A stretch of DNA of 64,000 nt, from the NCBI GenBank assembly GCA_030544215.1, contig JARZZO010000001.1, forward strand, positions 68,846,456 through 68,910,455, read 5' to 3'. Source of the stretch: Zantedeschia hybrid cultivar. Its lineage: Eukaryota > Streptophyta > Magnoliopsida > Alismatales > Araceae. A program made the position numbers and the translations under genes. Below, piece after piece: positions 35,626-49,086 of this stretch (within the stretch, counting starts at the first letter, position 1; every line of letters starts with the position of its first letter). The notes under the pieces are model-generated. The model was given only the letters and a program-made list of their open reading frames with translations. It did not search any database and was not told where the DNA came from.

Positions 35626-36060
35626 ATCGACACCCCACCATCTAGATGCTTAAACAATCTTTAATTGGTTGGTTGGGTCGTTCCTCTCAATCACGCCATC
35701 AGCTGAAGACGTAGGAATTTTGTCCAATATAATCACTTAAATTAAGTATTACGGGTCAAATTGAAAGGTGAAGAAACTTGAGTTACTAAATTAGACGGGT
35801 CAATAGAATCATTAAGCCGATCCAATAGAGTCACTGGGCACCTGACCTATATTCTCTACAAGATAATTACATAATCCAGTAGAATCATGTGACCCCACTG
35901 ACTCTATATTGGATCCAACCCTGCATGCCATGCCATCCATAGCAGGGAGGACTCATGCCATCCACCATCTAGCTGCTGTGCCGGGTGTTTTTTCTGTTTT
36001 TCCATTGGATCAGGCAATAGGCACGATCCCACCGGCCACTAGAGTAGGCAGCATCGGGAG

Positions 36061-36832
36061 TAGGGCTATCCGCATCCGATGGATATTTATCCATTAGGAT
36101 ATCTGGTGAACATATCCGAATATCCGTTTAATTATCCGATTAGCATTCGAAACATAAACGAAAAATATATATCCGCTCAAATTATTATCCGACCGATTAT
36201 GTGTTTTGATAAATTTTTTTTAATTTTAATGATGTTTATTTATTTAGATAAATAATAATTAGATATTTGAATATCCGTTTAATTATCCGATTAGCATTCG
36301 AAGCAGAAACGAAAAATACATATCTGCTCAAATTATTATCCGACCGATTATGTGTTTTGATAAATTCTTCTAATTTTAATGATGTTTATTTATTTAGATA
36401 AATAATAATTCGATATTTGAAGCATGCTTAAGACGTGTTGAGCGATAATAATGAAGTTTCTTGTAAATTTTTTTATTTTTAGTAGTTTTACTAATTTACA
36501 TAAATTATTAAGTTATATTTAATAACGTATTCAAATTATTTAAAATTTATCTAGATATTCATAACTTGAATATTTATTAATTTAAATCTATGATATTCAT
36601 GGACTATGCAAAAAATAAAAATTTACAAGTCACTAAGTTACAAAATAAAGTTGAAATATTTAAGTACTTAAATTATTATTCGAATTCGGATATTATCCGA
36701 CGGAGTCGAATTCGGATAAAAAAATTTATTATCCGTCAGATAGTATCCATAATCGGATATTCGGATAATATTAAACGGAGTGGAGTCGGATACTGTGGTT
36801 TCCGCTCGGTATTTGCTCAGTTGACAGCCCTT
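36061..36832. mobile_element. Non-autonomous hAT element with an internal tandem duplication
   Basis: A reverse-oriented copy of 4375-5041. It begins TAGGGCTATCCGCATCC and ends TTGACAGCCCTT, flanked by atcgggag (36053-36060) and atccggag (36833-36840). A segment of about 130 bp starting GAATATCCGTTTAATTATCC is present twice (about 36116 and 36268). Confidence 0.75.
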
Positions 36833-37305
36833 ATCCGGAGGAGCAGGGTTGCCGGGCCGGGCCTTTCATGGGCCGAGTTGCGCCTTGGGCAGTCGGGGTT
36901 GCACTGGGCCTGCGCCGGGCCCAGCCCTACTTTACCAGAGCCGGACCTAAATTGGAGCTAGATTGGAACCTTTTCAGTTGTTTGATGACAGATCGACTCA
37001 TATAGATGAGTGGGACATATGGACTCTTACCTAAAAATTATTATCTATTTTTTTTTTAATACTTACTTTAATGCCACGCAGAAATCGGCCGGAGTTAATA
37101 ATTTAATTGACCCCGATCAATTGGAGAGTTAAACTTGAGCTGGCCGCTCCAACTTAACTTCAAGTCGTCGATGCCGACATGAAGTGTGGAAGAATGGATG
37201 TGTTTACATGCACACATCCACGTACGTACGTGCAATCTACACACACCTACACGTGCCACACAGACGTGTGTGAGAGCGCACTCATGTCCACCGCACGGGG
37301 GACAT

Positions 37306-37725
37306 TAGGGGTGTGCACGGTTTGGTTCGGTTTGATTTTGGAAGAAATTTTTTCAATTCGAATCGAATTGAACTGACATTTGAAATCGAACCGAACCAAA
37401 CCGAAAAATTTCGGTTCAAACCGAAATTTCATATTTTATTGATATTAAATGTATATATATATTTAACATTAAAATTATATTTTAAAAATACTTATTTATA
37501 CATAAATATGTATATGATATTAAAATATTTATATGCATAATGTTAATATAAATACTTATTTATTTTAAAAAATCGATTTATTCGGTTTTTCGGTTCGCTT
37601 CGGTTCGGTTTCACAACTTTGTGAAACCGAACCGAACCGAACCTAATTCCAAATCGAACCGAACCGAATCGAATCGCTTGGTTCGGTTCGATTTTTCGGT
37701 TTGAACCGTATTATGCACACTCCTA
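37306..37725. mobile_element. Non-autonomous hAT element rich in GGTTCGGTT repeats
   Basis: The ends TAGGGGTGTGCACGG and, reversed, TAGGAGTGTGCAT are flanked by ggggacat (37298-37305) and cgggacat (37726-37733), seven of eight matching. Subterminal regions are palindromic arrays of AACCGAACCGAA. Confidence 0.8.
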
Positions 37726-37733
37726 CGGGACAT

Positions 37734-39019
37734 GCCCTTTCATGCATATGCACCCACAAACATATACATGAAAGAAAGAGTTCGGATCGTCTCAGTACAA
37801 TATTAGACCGAACTCCAGCAATAACCAGTCTCATTGGCTCAATTTAAAATGGTCTAGTTCGGTATCCTATTAACTCAGTTCAAAATCCCACTGATCTAAT
37901 TCAGAATTCTATATGACCTAACACAAGATCTCACTGATCCAACCATATTTATGACCTAACATTCAATTAACTCGTACTGGACAGATTCTGCGTCCGCGAC
38001 TGATGGATTGCTTGCTACATATAGCTATGATATGTATGATCTCCCTCGCCTGGCCGTTGGTCTCCAGCGTTGCTCGTAGTGTCATCACTGCCGTCGTTGA
38101 TGGTGGTACTCGGTGTTATACTGTAATAAATAAATGTCTTCGCGGTGGTGCTGGGCAATCGCCATATATACAAATGTATCTGTATTGTGTAATTCACATA
38201 CATAAATTTTATATCAAAATTATCAAAAAATTAAAAGAAAAATTATAGTCATATAATAAATAGACATTAATCAAATTATTAGTTTTCGTTGATGAAAAAG
38301 TGAGTTTTTTTATCATATAATATCATGTTATCCGATATTTAAGTAGTAAAAATTTTTATTTTAATTTAATAATATGATGAATTAATAAACGGAAAATATT
38401 AAACATTTTTATATTATACGTGAATAAAACGGTTGATGTCAAAAAATGAATATTTTTTTACTATCTTTTGCTACAGTGCGACGACATACGAGAGTTTAAT
38501 TAGGAAATTCTAAGATATGCGAAATATACGTATATTATAAAGTATTTAACAGTGACCGATTTTTTCTGTCTCGCCTCGGGCCTGAGACGTATGCATTAAC
38601 TGCTTTTATGTGCTGGGCATAGCGTACAATGCTATGGTGCTACTGTCTTTTGCCCTGTTACATCTGTTGATATTAATTTAAAGAAACAAAATTGTTAAAA
38701 AGATAAAATCTAAAAAGATGAAGAAAGAAAAAGAGAGAAAATGTGTGATGGAGAGAGAGAGAAAGTGGCCTAAAAGATGTGAATTCTTTGGAGTAAAATG
38801 AGAAGAGAACGGCTTGCTGTACACTCCAATCGGTTCTCTCCCACCCCAAGTGATTTCTCTCTAGTTGCACACCCTTTTGGCTTATGGTTTTAGGATTTAG
38901 GGCTTAAGATTTTAGGTGTGCAACAAGTACTTCGCAAGTGAGAATAGCTAGACACATTGGAGAGAGAGAGAGAGATAAACTATTTGGAGTAAAATGAGAA
39001 TAGGTGATGTATGTTCTTT

Positions 39020-39093
<74 letters not shown>

Positions 39094-39735
39094 TATCTCC
39101 TTATTAGAATAGGCATAGCATTGTTAAAAGACAAAACAAAGTATAGTTACGTGGATGGCAGTATTTTAAAGTTTTGAATTAGATGACTAAATAATTTTAA
39201 TATGACATTTAACACCTATGGTTATCAAGTGGACTGCATATTCTACATTTGCCATGATTTATGCGACAGAGTTTAAATCGGCATATGAGAGTCTTAGAAT
39301 AAACTCATATTAGAAAAGGGGCAAAACAAAATATGATTAAATAGATGTTGTCATGTTCACTCCAAATTATGACTTTAGAATTAGATGATCTAATAATTTC
39401 AATATTCTATATCGTGGAGTGGACGTACGTCTTAGTTATATGCGTAACTATACTATGTGTACTCTCTTGCAGAGGAGGAAGCGAGGAACTATACTATAGA
39501 TATCCGAGTTTGGTAAAGGATTATTCTTTTTATTTAGAAAAAATAAGAAGAGACTACACTAGCGGCTCTGTTTCAAAGCATGCAAGAAAAATATCTCCGG
39601 AATCCATGAGCTTCCAGTTGGGAAAAATGTGGTCGTGTAAACCCGTCTAATGCACCGTCGGCCACACGTCCACGTGTGTCCCACACCTATATTCTGCACT
39701 AATGATGGGACATCACTTCACGAACAATTGCTATG
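37734..39735. other. Intergenic DNA, no gene recognised
   Basis: A fragment at about 37774-37835 resembles one arm of the 53446-53959 MITE (GAGTTCGGATCGTCTCAGTA). The rest is AT-rich. A pure GA microsatellite lies at 39022-39089. Confidence 0.5.
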
Positions 39736-39740
39736 TACAA

Positions 39741-39918
39741 GGAGAGGAGATCCTCTTAGTATTTATTTGGATCGGAATTCAGTAGTACTAAGAGGAAAAG
39801 AAGAGTCAAACAACTTTTCTTCCATGTGATCTCAAAAGTTATCACTATTTGGTCTTTCTTTTTTTCTCAGTACTGTTGGACTGTGATCTAAACATGTACT
39901 GAGAAAATCTCTATTCAT
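39741..39918. mobile_element. Short palindromic MITE (GAGATCCTC family)
   Basis: The left arm begins GGAGATCCTCTTAGTA and the right arm, reversed, carries AGAGATTTTCTCAGTAC. Both arms contain an AGTA(G/C)TACT(A/G)AGAG block. Related copies lie at about 42495-42680, 48025-48215 and 52165-52375. Boundaries are approximate. Confidence 0.5.
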
Positions 39919-40604
39919 ATACAACTCGTAATTCGATTTCACATGAGTTTATACTAGCCAGGAAAGAAAATGATAAATTACTAATTTTTCTCGAGTGGCA
40001 ACTACGTACCACAACTAAATTAGCCAATATCAGGCGTCGGATAAGTGGTTACGTCTCAAGGACTGATGAGTCTGGAAAGTTTATAGATGATTATTAATGG
40101 AGATCTCCAGATGGATTGGAAAAAGTGTCACGGAGAAGCCGAAGATAACATAAACCAAACCGGAATTATCTAGATTGATGTTTTCTTGGCTTGCTAATAT
40201 AGTTTAAGATTTGGTCATGTTTGCAATTAGTGAACTTTTATGTGATTGTGTGTATCTTCTTTTATTTTGTTGATTTTTTTTAATCTTATTAGGTATTTTC
40301 ATCCCATTCTCACGTTTGGCAGCAATAATTTTCTTGTTTTATGTGATTGTGTGTACCAATGTAGCGGGATGAAGAAATTGATGGTGAAAGTCTACTTTAA
40401 TTTGTTTATGATACCCAGGGACGCAGCTACTTAAGGGGGCAAGGTTTTATATATACTGCAAGAAACTTGTTGAAATAAGGGCTATCGACATATTTTTTTG
40501 TTGAAAGCTTTGAAGTCGTTGCTAACACCCACTTGTTCACTTGATCAAATACAGCTAATAACCATCACTTAAGCCATGGACAAGAAGATTTCATTAAAAT
40601 AAAT

Positions 40605-40888
40605 GAATAATACCTGCAAGTTGCTAACCGCACAGGTGCAGTCTATTTTTTTTATTTCTCTATTTTTTGATCCTTTTATGATAGATCCCATCATGTCCGG
40701 CATGCTCGTACATCGTCTTATAGAAGATTGGGTTGTATAGATATGTCGACATGATGAAACCCATCATTAAAAATTTTAAAAATAAAAAAATAAAACTTGC
40801 TCCTGCAAATCCGATCTAAGTAGATTCTATGACTGCCCGCTTGCGGTGCAGTTGCACGGCACCGCAGGCGGTACAGCAAGTTAGACTC
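40605..40888. mobile_element. Diverged Mutator-type MITE
   Basis: The left end reads GAATAATACCTGCAAGTTGC and the right end, reversed, GAGTCTAACTTGCTGTACCG. Flanks aaaataaat and aaaataata match at seven of nine. The interior resembles the 1046-1451 element (CCCATCATG, GGTTGTATA). Confidence 0.55.
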
Positions 40889-41320
40889 AAAATAATAAGC
40901 CTTGCTTTGGCTACGTTTGAAGTTGTACCTGATGATTTATACAGCTTATGCTCCATTTTCACTTCTAGTGAAGTTTAAACATGAGCCAATTAAACATTTT
41001 CAGTCAGAGTCAACGTTTTATATATGCAGGCTAAAGTTTTGAATTTTAGGGACTAAGTAGAAATCGTAAACTTGGGGGTGGGGAGTATTCCTATATAAAT
41101 AAAAACCATAAAAGAGGTGAACTAAGGTCCTAGGAGCAAAGGGAATTTAAGAAGAGTAATACTTGCAGAAAGCTTGCTGCAGTGCAGCTCAAAAAATGGA
41201 CTTTTAACTACAATAATCATCCATTGGTATTGTCCTATTTTCTTGCAGTGTGCTTTTCCTATGGATTGCTGCTCAATAATTCACCAACGTATCTCCTCAT
41301 GAAGCAACACAATCTGTTCT

Positions 41321-44300
41321 TTTGCGTGTCAGTAATCTCATCTGCCCCAAGTTATTAATAGTCGTAGATTTTCCTTTCCCAATGTGTAATCCAAGTTAAG
41401 TGTGTGTTTGACAAAATTTATATTTAAAAGTTACTATTGGCTTCCAATTCTCACATAGAATGAGTTGAGGGAGAGAGGTTATAATTAGTTTTAGTTTTTT
41501 ACAAAAATCAACTCTTTCGTAACAATTTCACTTTTTCTTTAATCTTAGAATTTTTTTTCTTATAACTTTTTGTTGGAAGTGGAATACAAATAAAATACTA
41601 TATAAATAATTTCTACAAAAAATAATTAAATAGAAGTAAAAAAATGCTTCCAAGTTGAAGCTACGCCAAACATGGCCTAAGTAATGTTTGACCGGAGAAG
41701 CACCCAATAAAGAACAGGCCCAAGAAGAGGTAACCCTCTTGTACATTTAATCAATAATGAAAAAATTAAGAGAAATATACAATGTCCAATTCGAAGCTAC
41801 AGATTCTGTGAAAAGAAATATTCTCAAAATGATACCTTTTTCTTTTTTTTTAGTAAAACATGTACGGACCACATGGGGCTATTGGGAAGGGAATAACAAT
41901 TTGAGAGTTGCCATCCGAAAGAATAAGAATAAGCACACAGTTGACAAGTCCCTTTCGTAGTTAGGAATGCTGTTGCGGCATTGTTTTTTGGTACGTGATT
42001 CTCTCCTGTAAATTTGTCTGATAAACACATGCCTATCATTGCTTATGAAACTATATATATATAGAGAGAGGGAGAGAGAGATAAGTGCAACAAGTTTTTT
42101 TTTTTTTTTTTTTTAATTTGCCGAGTTTGTACCGTTTCGTATCATTTGATTGGAGATCGGACGGTTAAAAAAATTGAAAAAAAATGGGATTGCGCACTTG
42201 TCCAATCCAAGCCGTTGGACCGCACAAGTGCACGATCTGACATTGCACTGTTTGCTCTTGTTAAAAATATTCTATCTTTTGTATGAAGTAATGTAAAAGT
42301 CAATGGATCAAATCGAGCCAGCTCGTTTTCAACGTAACCTAGTCCATATTTAACTAATCTCAACTTAATTTAGATAATTTGGGTCAACCCAATATACTAA
42401 ATGTGAACTGGGTTGGGTTGGGCCATGACCCGCCCAATTGACACCCCTAGTCTGAAAATCGACCGACCAGTGATACAAGGAGCAAGCGGTGAGGGAGAAG
42501 AGATCCTTTCAGTATGTGTTTGGACCGGAGTCTAATAGTACTGAGAGGGGGAAGGAGGCCAATCATTACAAAAAATCCTCCCATGTGATTTTAAAATTTG
42601 GCAAATACTTGGGCCTCCTCCTCTCAGTACTGTTGAACTCTAGTCCAAACGTATACTGGGAGGATCTCCTCTCGTGGTACCGGCTTAGATGGCTAGCCAG
42701 TTGGCCGGTCTGTTGGTTTCTCTGAAATTATGTTGGAGAACTAGTTCCGGATGGAGACTTTGAGGGACACCTATGCTCATGATCCAATCCTGAAGCACCC
42801 AAGGGACTACACACTAGGTCATTCAACATATGTCAAAACACATTTTTGAGTCTCCGGATGCAATCAATTTGTTGTTTTGGATTCTCAGCCCTGTCCTGAG
42901 GCCCTCCCAGAGATCAGTGACTTCTGCCTCCTCAATGCTTCCATCTCCTAGGAAGATTTGTCCTGCTCCTTCTCTTCCACCAGTTCCATAAGATAAAGGA
43001 GATGAGGGATGCAGAGTAGATGGGAGAGGCCTCTTTTCTATAGATTGGTGTGATTAGCTTTACAGAATTGTTGGTCACACCCCTGATATCATATTGAAGA
43101 ACGAAATGTGGAGAAACTTGAATTGCAAATCGACATAAGAAAATTCTTAGTCAGATTGGCATATATGTGAAGATATTTGGACACTAAGATAAAGAAGAAA
43201 AACTAAAGGTGTTAAAGTAACATGCTTTAGAAACTTTGAAGATAGGCAATGATAGTGATAGATTGTGCCTAATCATTTGTAAATAGATTGCCACATTGAG
43301 GTCGTCATGTTGGAGAGTGAGAGAGAGAGAGAGAGAGAGAATATAATAGTAAGAAAACTTAGTGATGTTACATCAAAGAAACAAAAAATTGTTTTTTTTT
43401 TCTTCTTTTTTAAAGGACCCTATTTTGCATGAGCAGTCACCGAGAGGGAGAACCCCACGTACGAGGTCATTTGATAATATTCATAAGGGAAGTTAATTAA
43501 AATTTCAAGATTCTCCACGTGCATGTATTCTGAAGTTGGTCACAGAACACATGAAGACAGCTAAAGAAGGAAAAAGATCATTTTTTTATGTTTCATGTCC
43601 CGAACTTTGTTAACCTTTAACATAAAGTTTCTAAAGATTGTGGAATAATGTTGGATCACTGCACACCCGTGGCTTTTCTCCTGCCACAAATTAACTATGT
43701 GCTTGAACAATCTTTAGTTATGACCTATCATTTAATTCACCTGCCAAAACCAAGATGCTTTAACAATCTTTAGTTATGACCTAGCAATTATTTATACCCT
43801 TTGGAGAGATAAGGAGCCGATGGGTTAGCAATGGGAAGATGAACAATGTGCTGGACCCCTATAGTATGCACTAATATCATATGATTCTAACTTTACAATT
43901 GTAATATGTAGAAAGTAGCAAGCTAGTGCCCTAAAAGCACACCCATGATTGGTGTCTTTAGTCATAGACAAAGCAGTGTCCCTAAAGCACACCCCTGATG
44001 GGCGTCTTTTATCTATGTAGAAAGCAGTGTCTTAAAGCACACCCCTATTGCTGTAGTTTTAATTTCTATCACAAAGCACTTGAAGTCGGCTCCAACCCGG
44101 CATATCTGACCGGCACAATAAAACTAACGATTGACCTGCTTAGATTTATAATCTTAATTGTTTTTCAAAAGGAATGCCCACCCTATGCAATGTATTGTAT
44201 GATTATAATTTTATAATTATAACATATAAAAGCAGTGCTCTAATACAATAATCAACCCCATCGGCATACGTGCTATTGTCTATGATCCAACACAGAGCTG

Positions 44301-44870
44301 CAAGTCGATTCTATGGTGTCCCCTGTTGGCATAGTCAAGATTAGCCTGGCCTCACAAATTGCAACATCTTATTTGAAAGGAACACCACCAACTAGATGCT
44401 TAAGCAGCCTTTAATTATTCCCTGGCATTTATGCCTTTAAAGAAGAAAGAACCGTGCATGCATGATGGTAATGGTTAGGAATACCATACGAACAATGGAT
44501 TGATGAATTCTTCCTTTCAACAGCGTGCTATCTTGCGATGTCCTTCATGCACGCAGATATCGTAGGCGTGCGGTTCCTCTCAGTGTGGATTTGGATTGAA
44601 CTCAATCAATACAGAGAAGAAAGGAGGGAGTCTTTCATATCATAAGAGTTGGGTATCCATCTCAATCAATCCCCTGGTCTTTACAACTCAACAAGCTTCC
44701 AGTAGACACGGTCCCCAAAGCTCCCTTGGGGTATCTGTTGTTCCTCCGGACCGCAAGGAGCAGCATGGGGGGCCTTCCCCCTAACGTGGAAGCACGAGAC
44801 CATGCAGTAGGCCGCAATTCCATTTTCAGACCAACTTTTCTACAGTGCTCGACACGTCAAAAAGTGGTTT
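41321..44870 (+). repeat. Segmental duplication copy A
   Basis: A 3.55-kb unit beginning TTTGCGTGTCAGTAATCTC, tandemly followed by copy B. The A/B junction lies at GTGGTTTGCGCGTCAG (44863-44878). It contains a Tourist-like MITE, a short microsatellite, a GAGATCCTC-family MITE at about 42495-42680 that copy B lacks, and a decayed leader-like block at about 44655-44720. No intact gene is present. Confidence 0.8.
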
Positions 44871-45612
44871 GCGCGTCAGTAATCTCATCTACCCCATATC
44901 AATACTCGTACATTTTCCTTTCCCAATGTGTAATTCAAGTTAAGGGTGTGTTTGGTAAAATTTTTATTTGAAAAATACTTTTGAGTTTTAGTTCTCACAG
45001 AATGAATGAGTTGACGGAGAGAAGTTATAATTAATTTTAACTTATTACAAAAGTCAACTCTTTCATAATAACTTTACTTTTTCTCTAATCTTGAAAACTC
45101 TTTTCTTGTAACTTTTGGTTGAAAGTGGAACATAAATAAAATATTACATAAATGACTTTTAAGATCTAATAATTTTCACAAAAATTAATTAAATAAAAAT
45201 ATAAAAATACTTTCAAATAGAAGTTACGTCAAATACGGCCTAAATAATGTTTGACCAGAGAAACACCCAATAGAGAACAGGCCCAAGAAGAGGGGGCCCT
45301 CTTGTACATTTAATCAATAATAAAAAATTTAAGAGAAATACACAATCTCCAATTCGAACCTACAGATTCTGTGAAAAGAAATATTCTCAAAATGATGCCT
45401 TTTTCTTTTTTTTTTAGTAAAACATGTACGGACCACATGGGGCTATTGGGAAGGGAATAACAATTTGAGAGTTGCCATCCGAAAGAATAAGAATAAGCAC
45501 ACAGTTGACAAGTCCCTTTCGTAGTTAGGAATGCTGTTGCGGCATTGTTTTTTGGTATGTGATTCTCTCCTGTAAACATGTCTGATAAACAAATGCCTAT
45601 CATTGCCTATGA

Positions 45613-45615
<3 letters not shown>

Positions 45616-45703
<88 letters not shown>
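45616..45703. repeat. Expanded (AT)n(GA)n microsatellite
   Basis: About 52 bp of AT followed by 36 bp of GA. The matching site in copy A (about 42050-42080) is much shorter, so the tract grew after the duplication or shrank in A. Confidence 0.85.
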
Positions 45704-45706
<3 letters not shown>

Positions 45707-46296
45707 ACCGGTGCAGCAAGTTTTTTTTTTTTTTTTTTAAATTTGCCGAGTCCATACCGTTCTGTACCGTCTGATCAAAAAAAGTTGAAAAAAAAATGAG
45801 ATCGCGCACTCGCGCGATCCGAGCCATCGGATTGCACGAGTGCACGATCGGACACTGCATTGCGAGCTCTTGTTAAAAATATTTTATCTTTTGCATGAAG
45901 TAATGTAAAAGTTAATGGACCAAATCGAGCCAACTCGTTTTTAATCCAATCCAGTCCAAACTAACTAATCTCAACCCAATTTAGATAATTTGAATCAACC
46001 CACTATACTAAATGTGGACTGGGGCATGGGTTGCCCTGCCTAGTTGACACCCCTAATCTGGAAATGGGCCGACCAGTGATACAAGAAGCGAGCGGTGCGG
46101 GCTCTCTGTTGGTTTCTCTGAAATCATGTTGCAGAACTAGTTCCGAAATGGTGGCTTTGAGGGACACCTTTGTTCATGATCCAATCCTGAAGCACCCAAG
46201 GGACTACCACCAGGCCATTCAACACGCCAAAACACATTTTTGAGTCTTCAGATGCAATCAATTTGTTATTTTGGATCTTTGGATATTTTGCCTAAT

Positions 46297-46575
46297 TCAT
46301 CTCTTATCCAGTTTGTGAGCTCCATCGAAGTTAATCTTGATCCAGTCCTCATGCGGCGCTTGCCACTTGACCATTAGCTGATCAAACAGTTTGATTCTGG
46401 TTGTGTGTAAGCCCCACTTCGAGCATAGCATGGACAGATGGTCTGGCACCCTAAGCTCTGGGTAGCTGGCCTCGAGAAAGGCTAGACAATCCAGTTTAGA
46501 AGCTTCCACAATCTGAGCCACTAATTGACCTGCTTTATTAACAATCAGTGAGTTCTTCTCTTCCACCAGTTCCAT
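46297..46575 (-). pseudogene. LINE-type RNase H domain fragment
   Basis: The minus-strand frame ends with VKWQAPHEDWIKINFDGAH, the opening of the RNase H-like domain found at the end of plant LINE polyproteins (W..P..GW.K.N.DGA pattern). It is preceded by a stretch with LEASYPELRVPDHLSMLCSK. About 92 residues, isolated, without the rest of the domain. It is absent from copy A, so it was either inserted in B or lost from A. Confidence 0.6.
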
Positions 46576-48544
46576 AAGATAAAGGAGCTGAGGGATGCAG
46601 AGTGGATGGAAGAGGCCTCTTTTCTATGGACTGGTGTGATTAGCTTTATAGAATTATTGGTCACATGCACCCCTGATATCATATTGATTAACGAAGTGTG
46701 GAGAAATTTGAATTGCAATCGACATAAGAAAATTCTTAGTCATAGACGTGAAGATACTTGCAAACTAAGATAAAATAAGAAAAACTAAAGGTGTTAAAGT
46801 AACATGCTTTAGAAACTTTGGAGATAGGCAATGATAGTGATCGATTGTGCCAAATCATTTGTAAATAGATTGCCATTGAGGTCGTCATGTTGGAGAGAGA
46901 GAGAGAGAGGGAGAGAGAGAGAGAGAGAGAGGGAGATCTAGAGAATAACAGTAAGAAAACTTAGTGATGTTACATCAAAGAAACAAAAATTTGTCGTTTT
47001 TTCTTCTTTTTTAAAGGACCCTATTTTGCATGAGCAGTCACCGAGAGGGAAAACCCCACGTACGAGGTCATTTGATAATATTCATGAAAGGGAAATTAAT
47101 TAAAATTTCAAGATTCTCCACGTGCATGTATTCTGAAGTTGGTCACAGAACAAATGAAGACAGCTGCTAAAGAAGGAAAAAGATCAATTTTTCATGTTTC
47201 ATCTCCCGAACTTTGTTAACCTTTAAAGTTTCTAAAGATTGTGGAATAGTGTTGGACTGCACACCCGCTTCGTGCCTTGGCCTCTACCATGGCTTTTCTC
47301 CTGCCACAAATTAACTATGTGCTTGAACAATCTTTAGTTATGACCTATCATTTAATTCACCTTCCAAAACCAAGATGCCTTAACAATCTTTAGTTATGAC
47401 CTAGCAATTATTTATACCCTTGGGAGAGATAAGGAGCCGATGGGTAGCAATGGGCAAATGAACAACGTGCTGGACCCATATAGTATGCACTATATCATAT
47501 GATTCTAACTTTACAATTGTAATATGTAGAAAGTAGCAAGCTGGTGCCCTAAAAGCACACCCATGATTGGTGTCTTTAGTTATAGAGAAAGCAGTACTGT
47601 ACTTAAAGCACACCCCTGATGGGAGTCTTTTATCTATGTAGAAAGCAATGTATTTTATGATTATAATTTTATAACAATAACATATAAAAGCAGTGTTGTA
47701 ATTCAATAATTAACCCCATCGGCATATATACGTGCTTTCGTCTATGATCCAACACAGAGCTGCAAGTCGATTCTATGGTGTCCCCTGTTGGCATAGTCAA
47801 GATTAGCCTGGCCTCATGAATTGCAACATCTTATTTGAAAGGAACACCACCAACTAGATGCTTAAGCAGCCTTTAATTATTCCCTGGCATTTGTGCCTTT
47901 AAAAAAGAAAGAACCATGCATGATGGTAATGGCAAGGAATACCGTACGAACAATGGATTGATGAATTCTTCCTTTCAACCACGTGCTATCTTGCAATGTC
48001 CTTCATGCATGCAGATATATATCGTAGGAGTGTGGTTCCTCTCTGTACGAGTTTAGACTGAATTCAGTCAGTACAGAGAAAAAATGAGATAAATCTTTTG
48101 TAAAAATCTTTTTTTGGAAATGAGAAAAACACCATATAAACTCTCTCCTCTCTTTACTGACTTAGTTCAATTCAAATTTGCACGTAGAAGATCTCTATTC
48201 ATATCGTAGAGCTGGGTATCCATCTCAATGATCAATTCCCTGGCCTTTACAACTCGACAAGCTTCTAGTAAAGCCATGGTCCCAAAAGCTCACTTGGGGA
48301 ATCTGTTTTTCCTCCGGACCGCAAGGAGCAGAATGGGGGGCCTTCCTCCTAACGTGAAGCACTAGAGACCATGCAGTAGGCCGCAATTCCATTTTCAGAC
48401 CAGCACTTCTACACTGCTCGACATTTCAAAAAGTGGTTTGATGACAAGCACCGATCGTTAAAGGTGCAAATTGAAGATGTTGTGGTCAAGAGAATGTGGT
48501 AACTGGGACGTAAAAAGACAATTCAAAATATATATTATCCTTAT

Positions 48545-48965
48545 CTAAAACTTATTTCCAACTTTGATAGTAGAATAAGGAAGGAATAAGAGTCTTTATT
48601 TCACGAATAAGGCTAGCTAATTTCACTGTGATACGCGAATTAGTTATACTCGTCAGAATTACTTATTTCTTGAATAAGTAGAATAAACAATTTCACTCAA
48701 GATCCAAGAATTACTTATTCTGCTTATTCTGCCATTGGACCCTACACCAGTATCAAAGTGAAACGTCCCTTATTTTAGTATAAGCAATTCAATATATGTA
48801 ATTTCGGATAACTCATTCTACTATCAAAGTGGGGCAAATATGAGAATACAAGTTAATTAAAGAATAAGGATATGGTCCTTATCCTTTTTATTTAGAATAA
48901 GGATGAAGAGATGGTTTATATTTATATATATAACATTATTAATATGGCAAATATTTTATGAAATT
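48545..48965. mobile_element. Possible palindromic MITE at the end of copy B
   Basis: The left part contains CCAACTTTGATAGTAGAATAAG and the right part its inverse CTATCAAAGTGGGG, with several more inverted ATAAG/CTTAT words. Copy C keeps only about the first third. No target duplication could be fixed. Confidence 0.45.
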
Positions 48966-49086
48966 TTTTGTTGATAGCTCTATATAGTAAGATTATTATT
49001 GAAGTTATTAAGTTATCCATTGCAAAACCTTAAGACATTGAGTGAAGTAGGTACTATCTATTAAACATGTTTTGATGTCTCCATAT

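Larger units (their letters stand above)
44871..49086 (+). repeat. Segmental duplication copy B
   Basis: Colinear with copy A and then continuing past A's truncation point. Differences from A include a LINE RNase H fragment (46297-46575), an expanded AT/GA microsatellite (45616-45703) and absence of the GAGATCCTC MITE at the A position. A leader-like block with AGCCATGG lies at about 48205-48280. It ends at the Gypsy LTR. Confidence 0.8.

Noticed and set aside
35156..35664. Cys/His-rich small proteins
   Set aside because: Caused by CACG/CATG-rich degenerate repeats; no signal peptide, no conserved spacing.
37247..37432. Repetitive Phe/Asn/Arg-rich frames
   Set aside because: They are translations of the AACCGAACCGAA subterminal repeats of a hAT element.
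41824..42039. Conserved frame in copy A with a counterpart in B (45310-45603)
   Set aside because: Similarity is explained by the tandem duplication itself. The Tourist-like and microsatellite context and lack of any domain argue against a gene.
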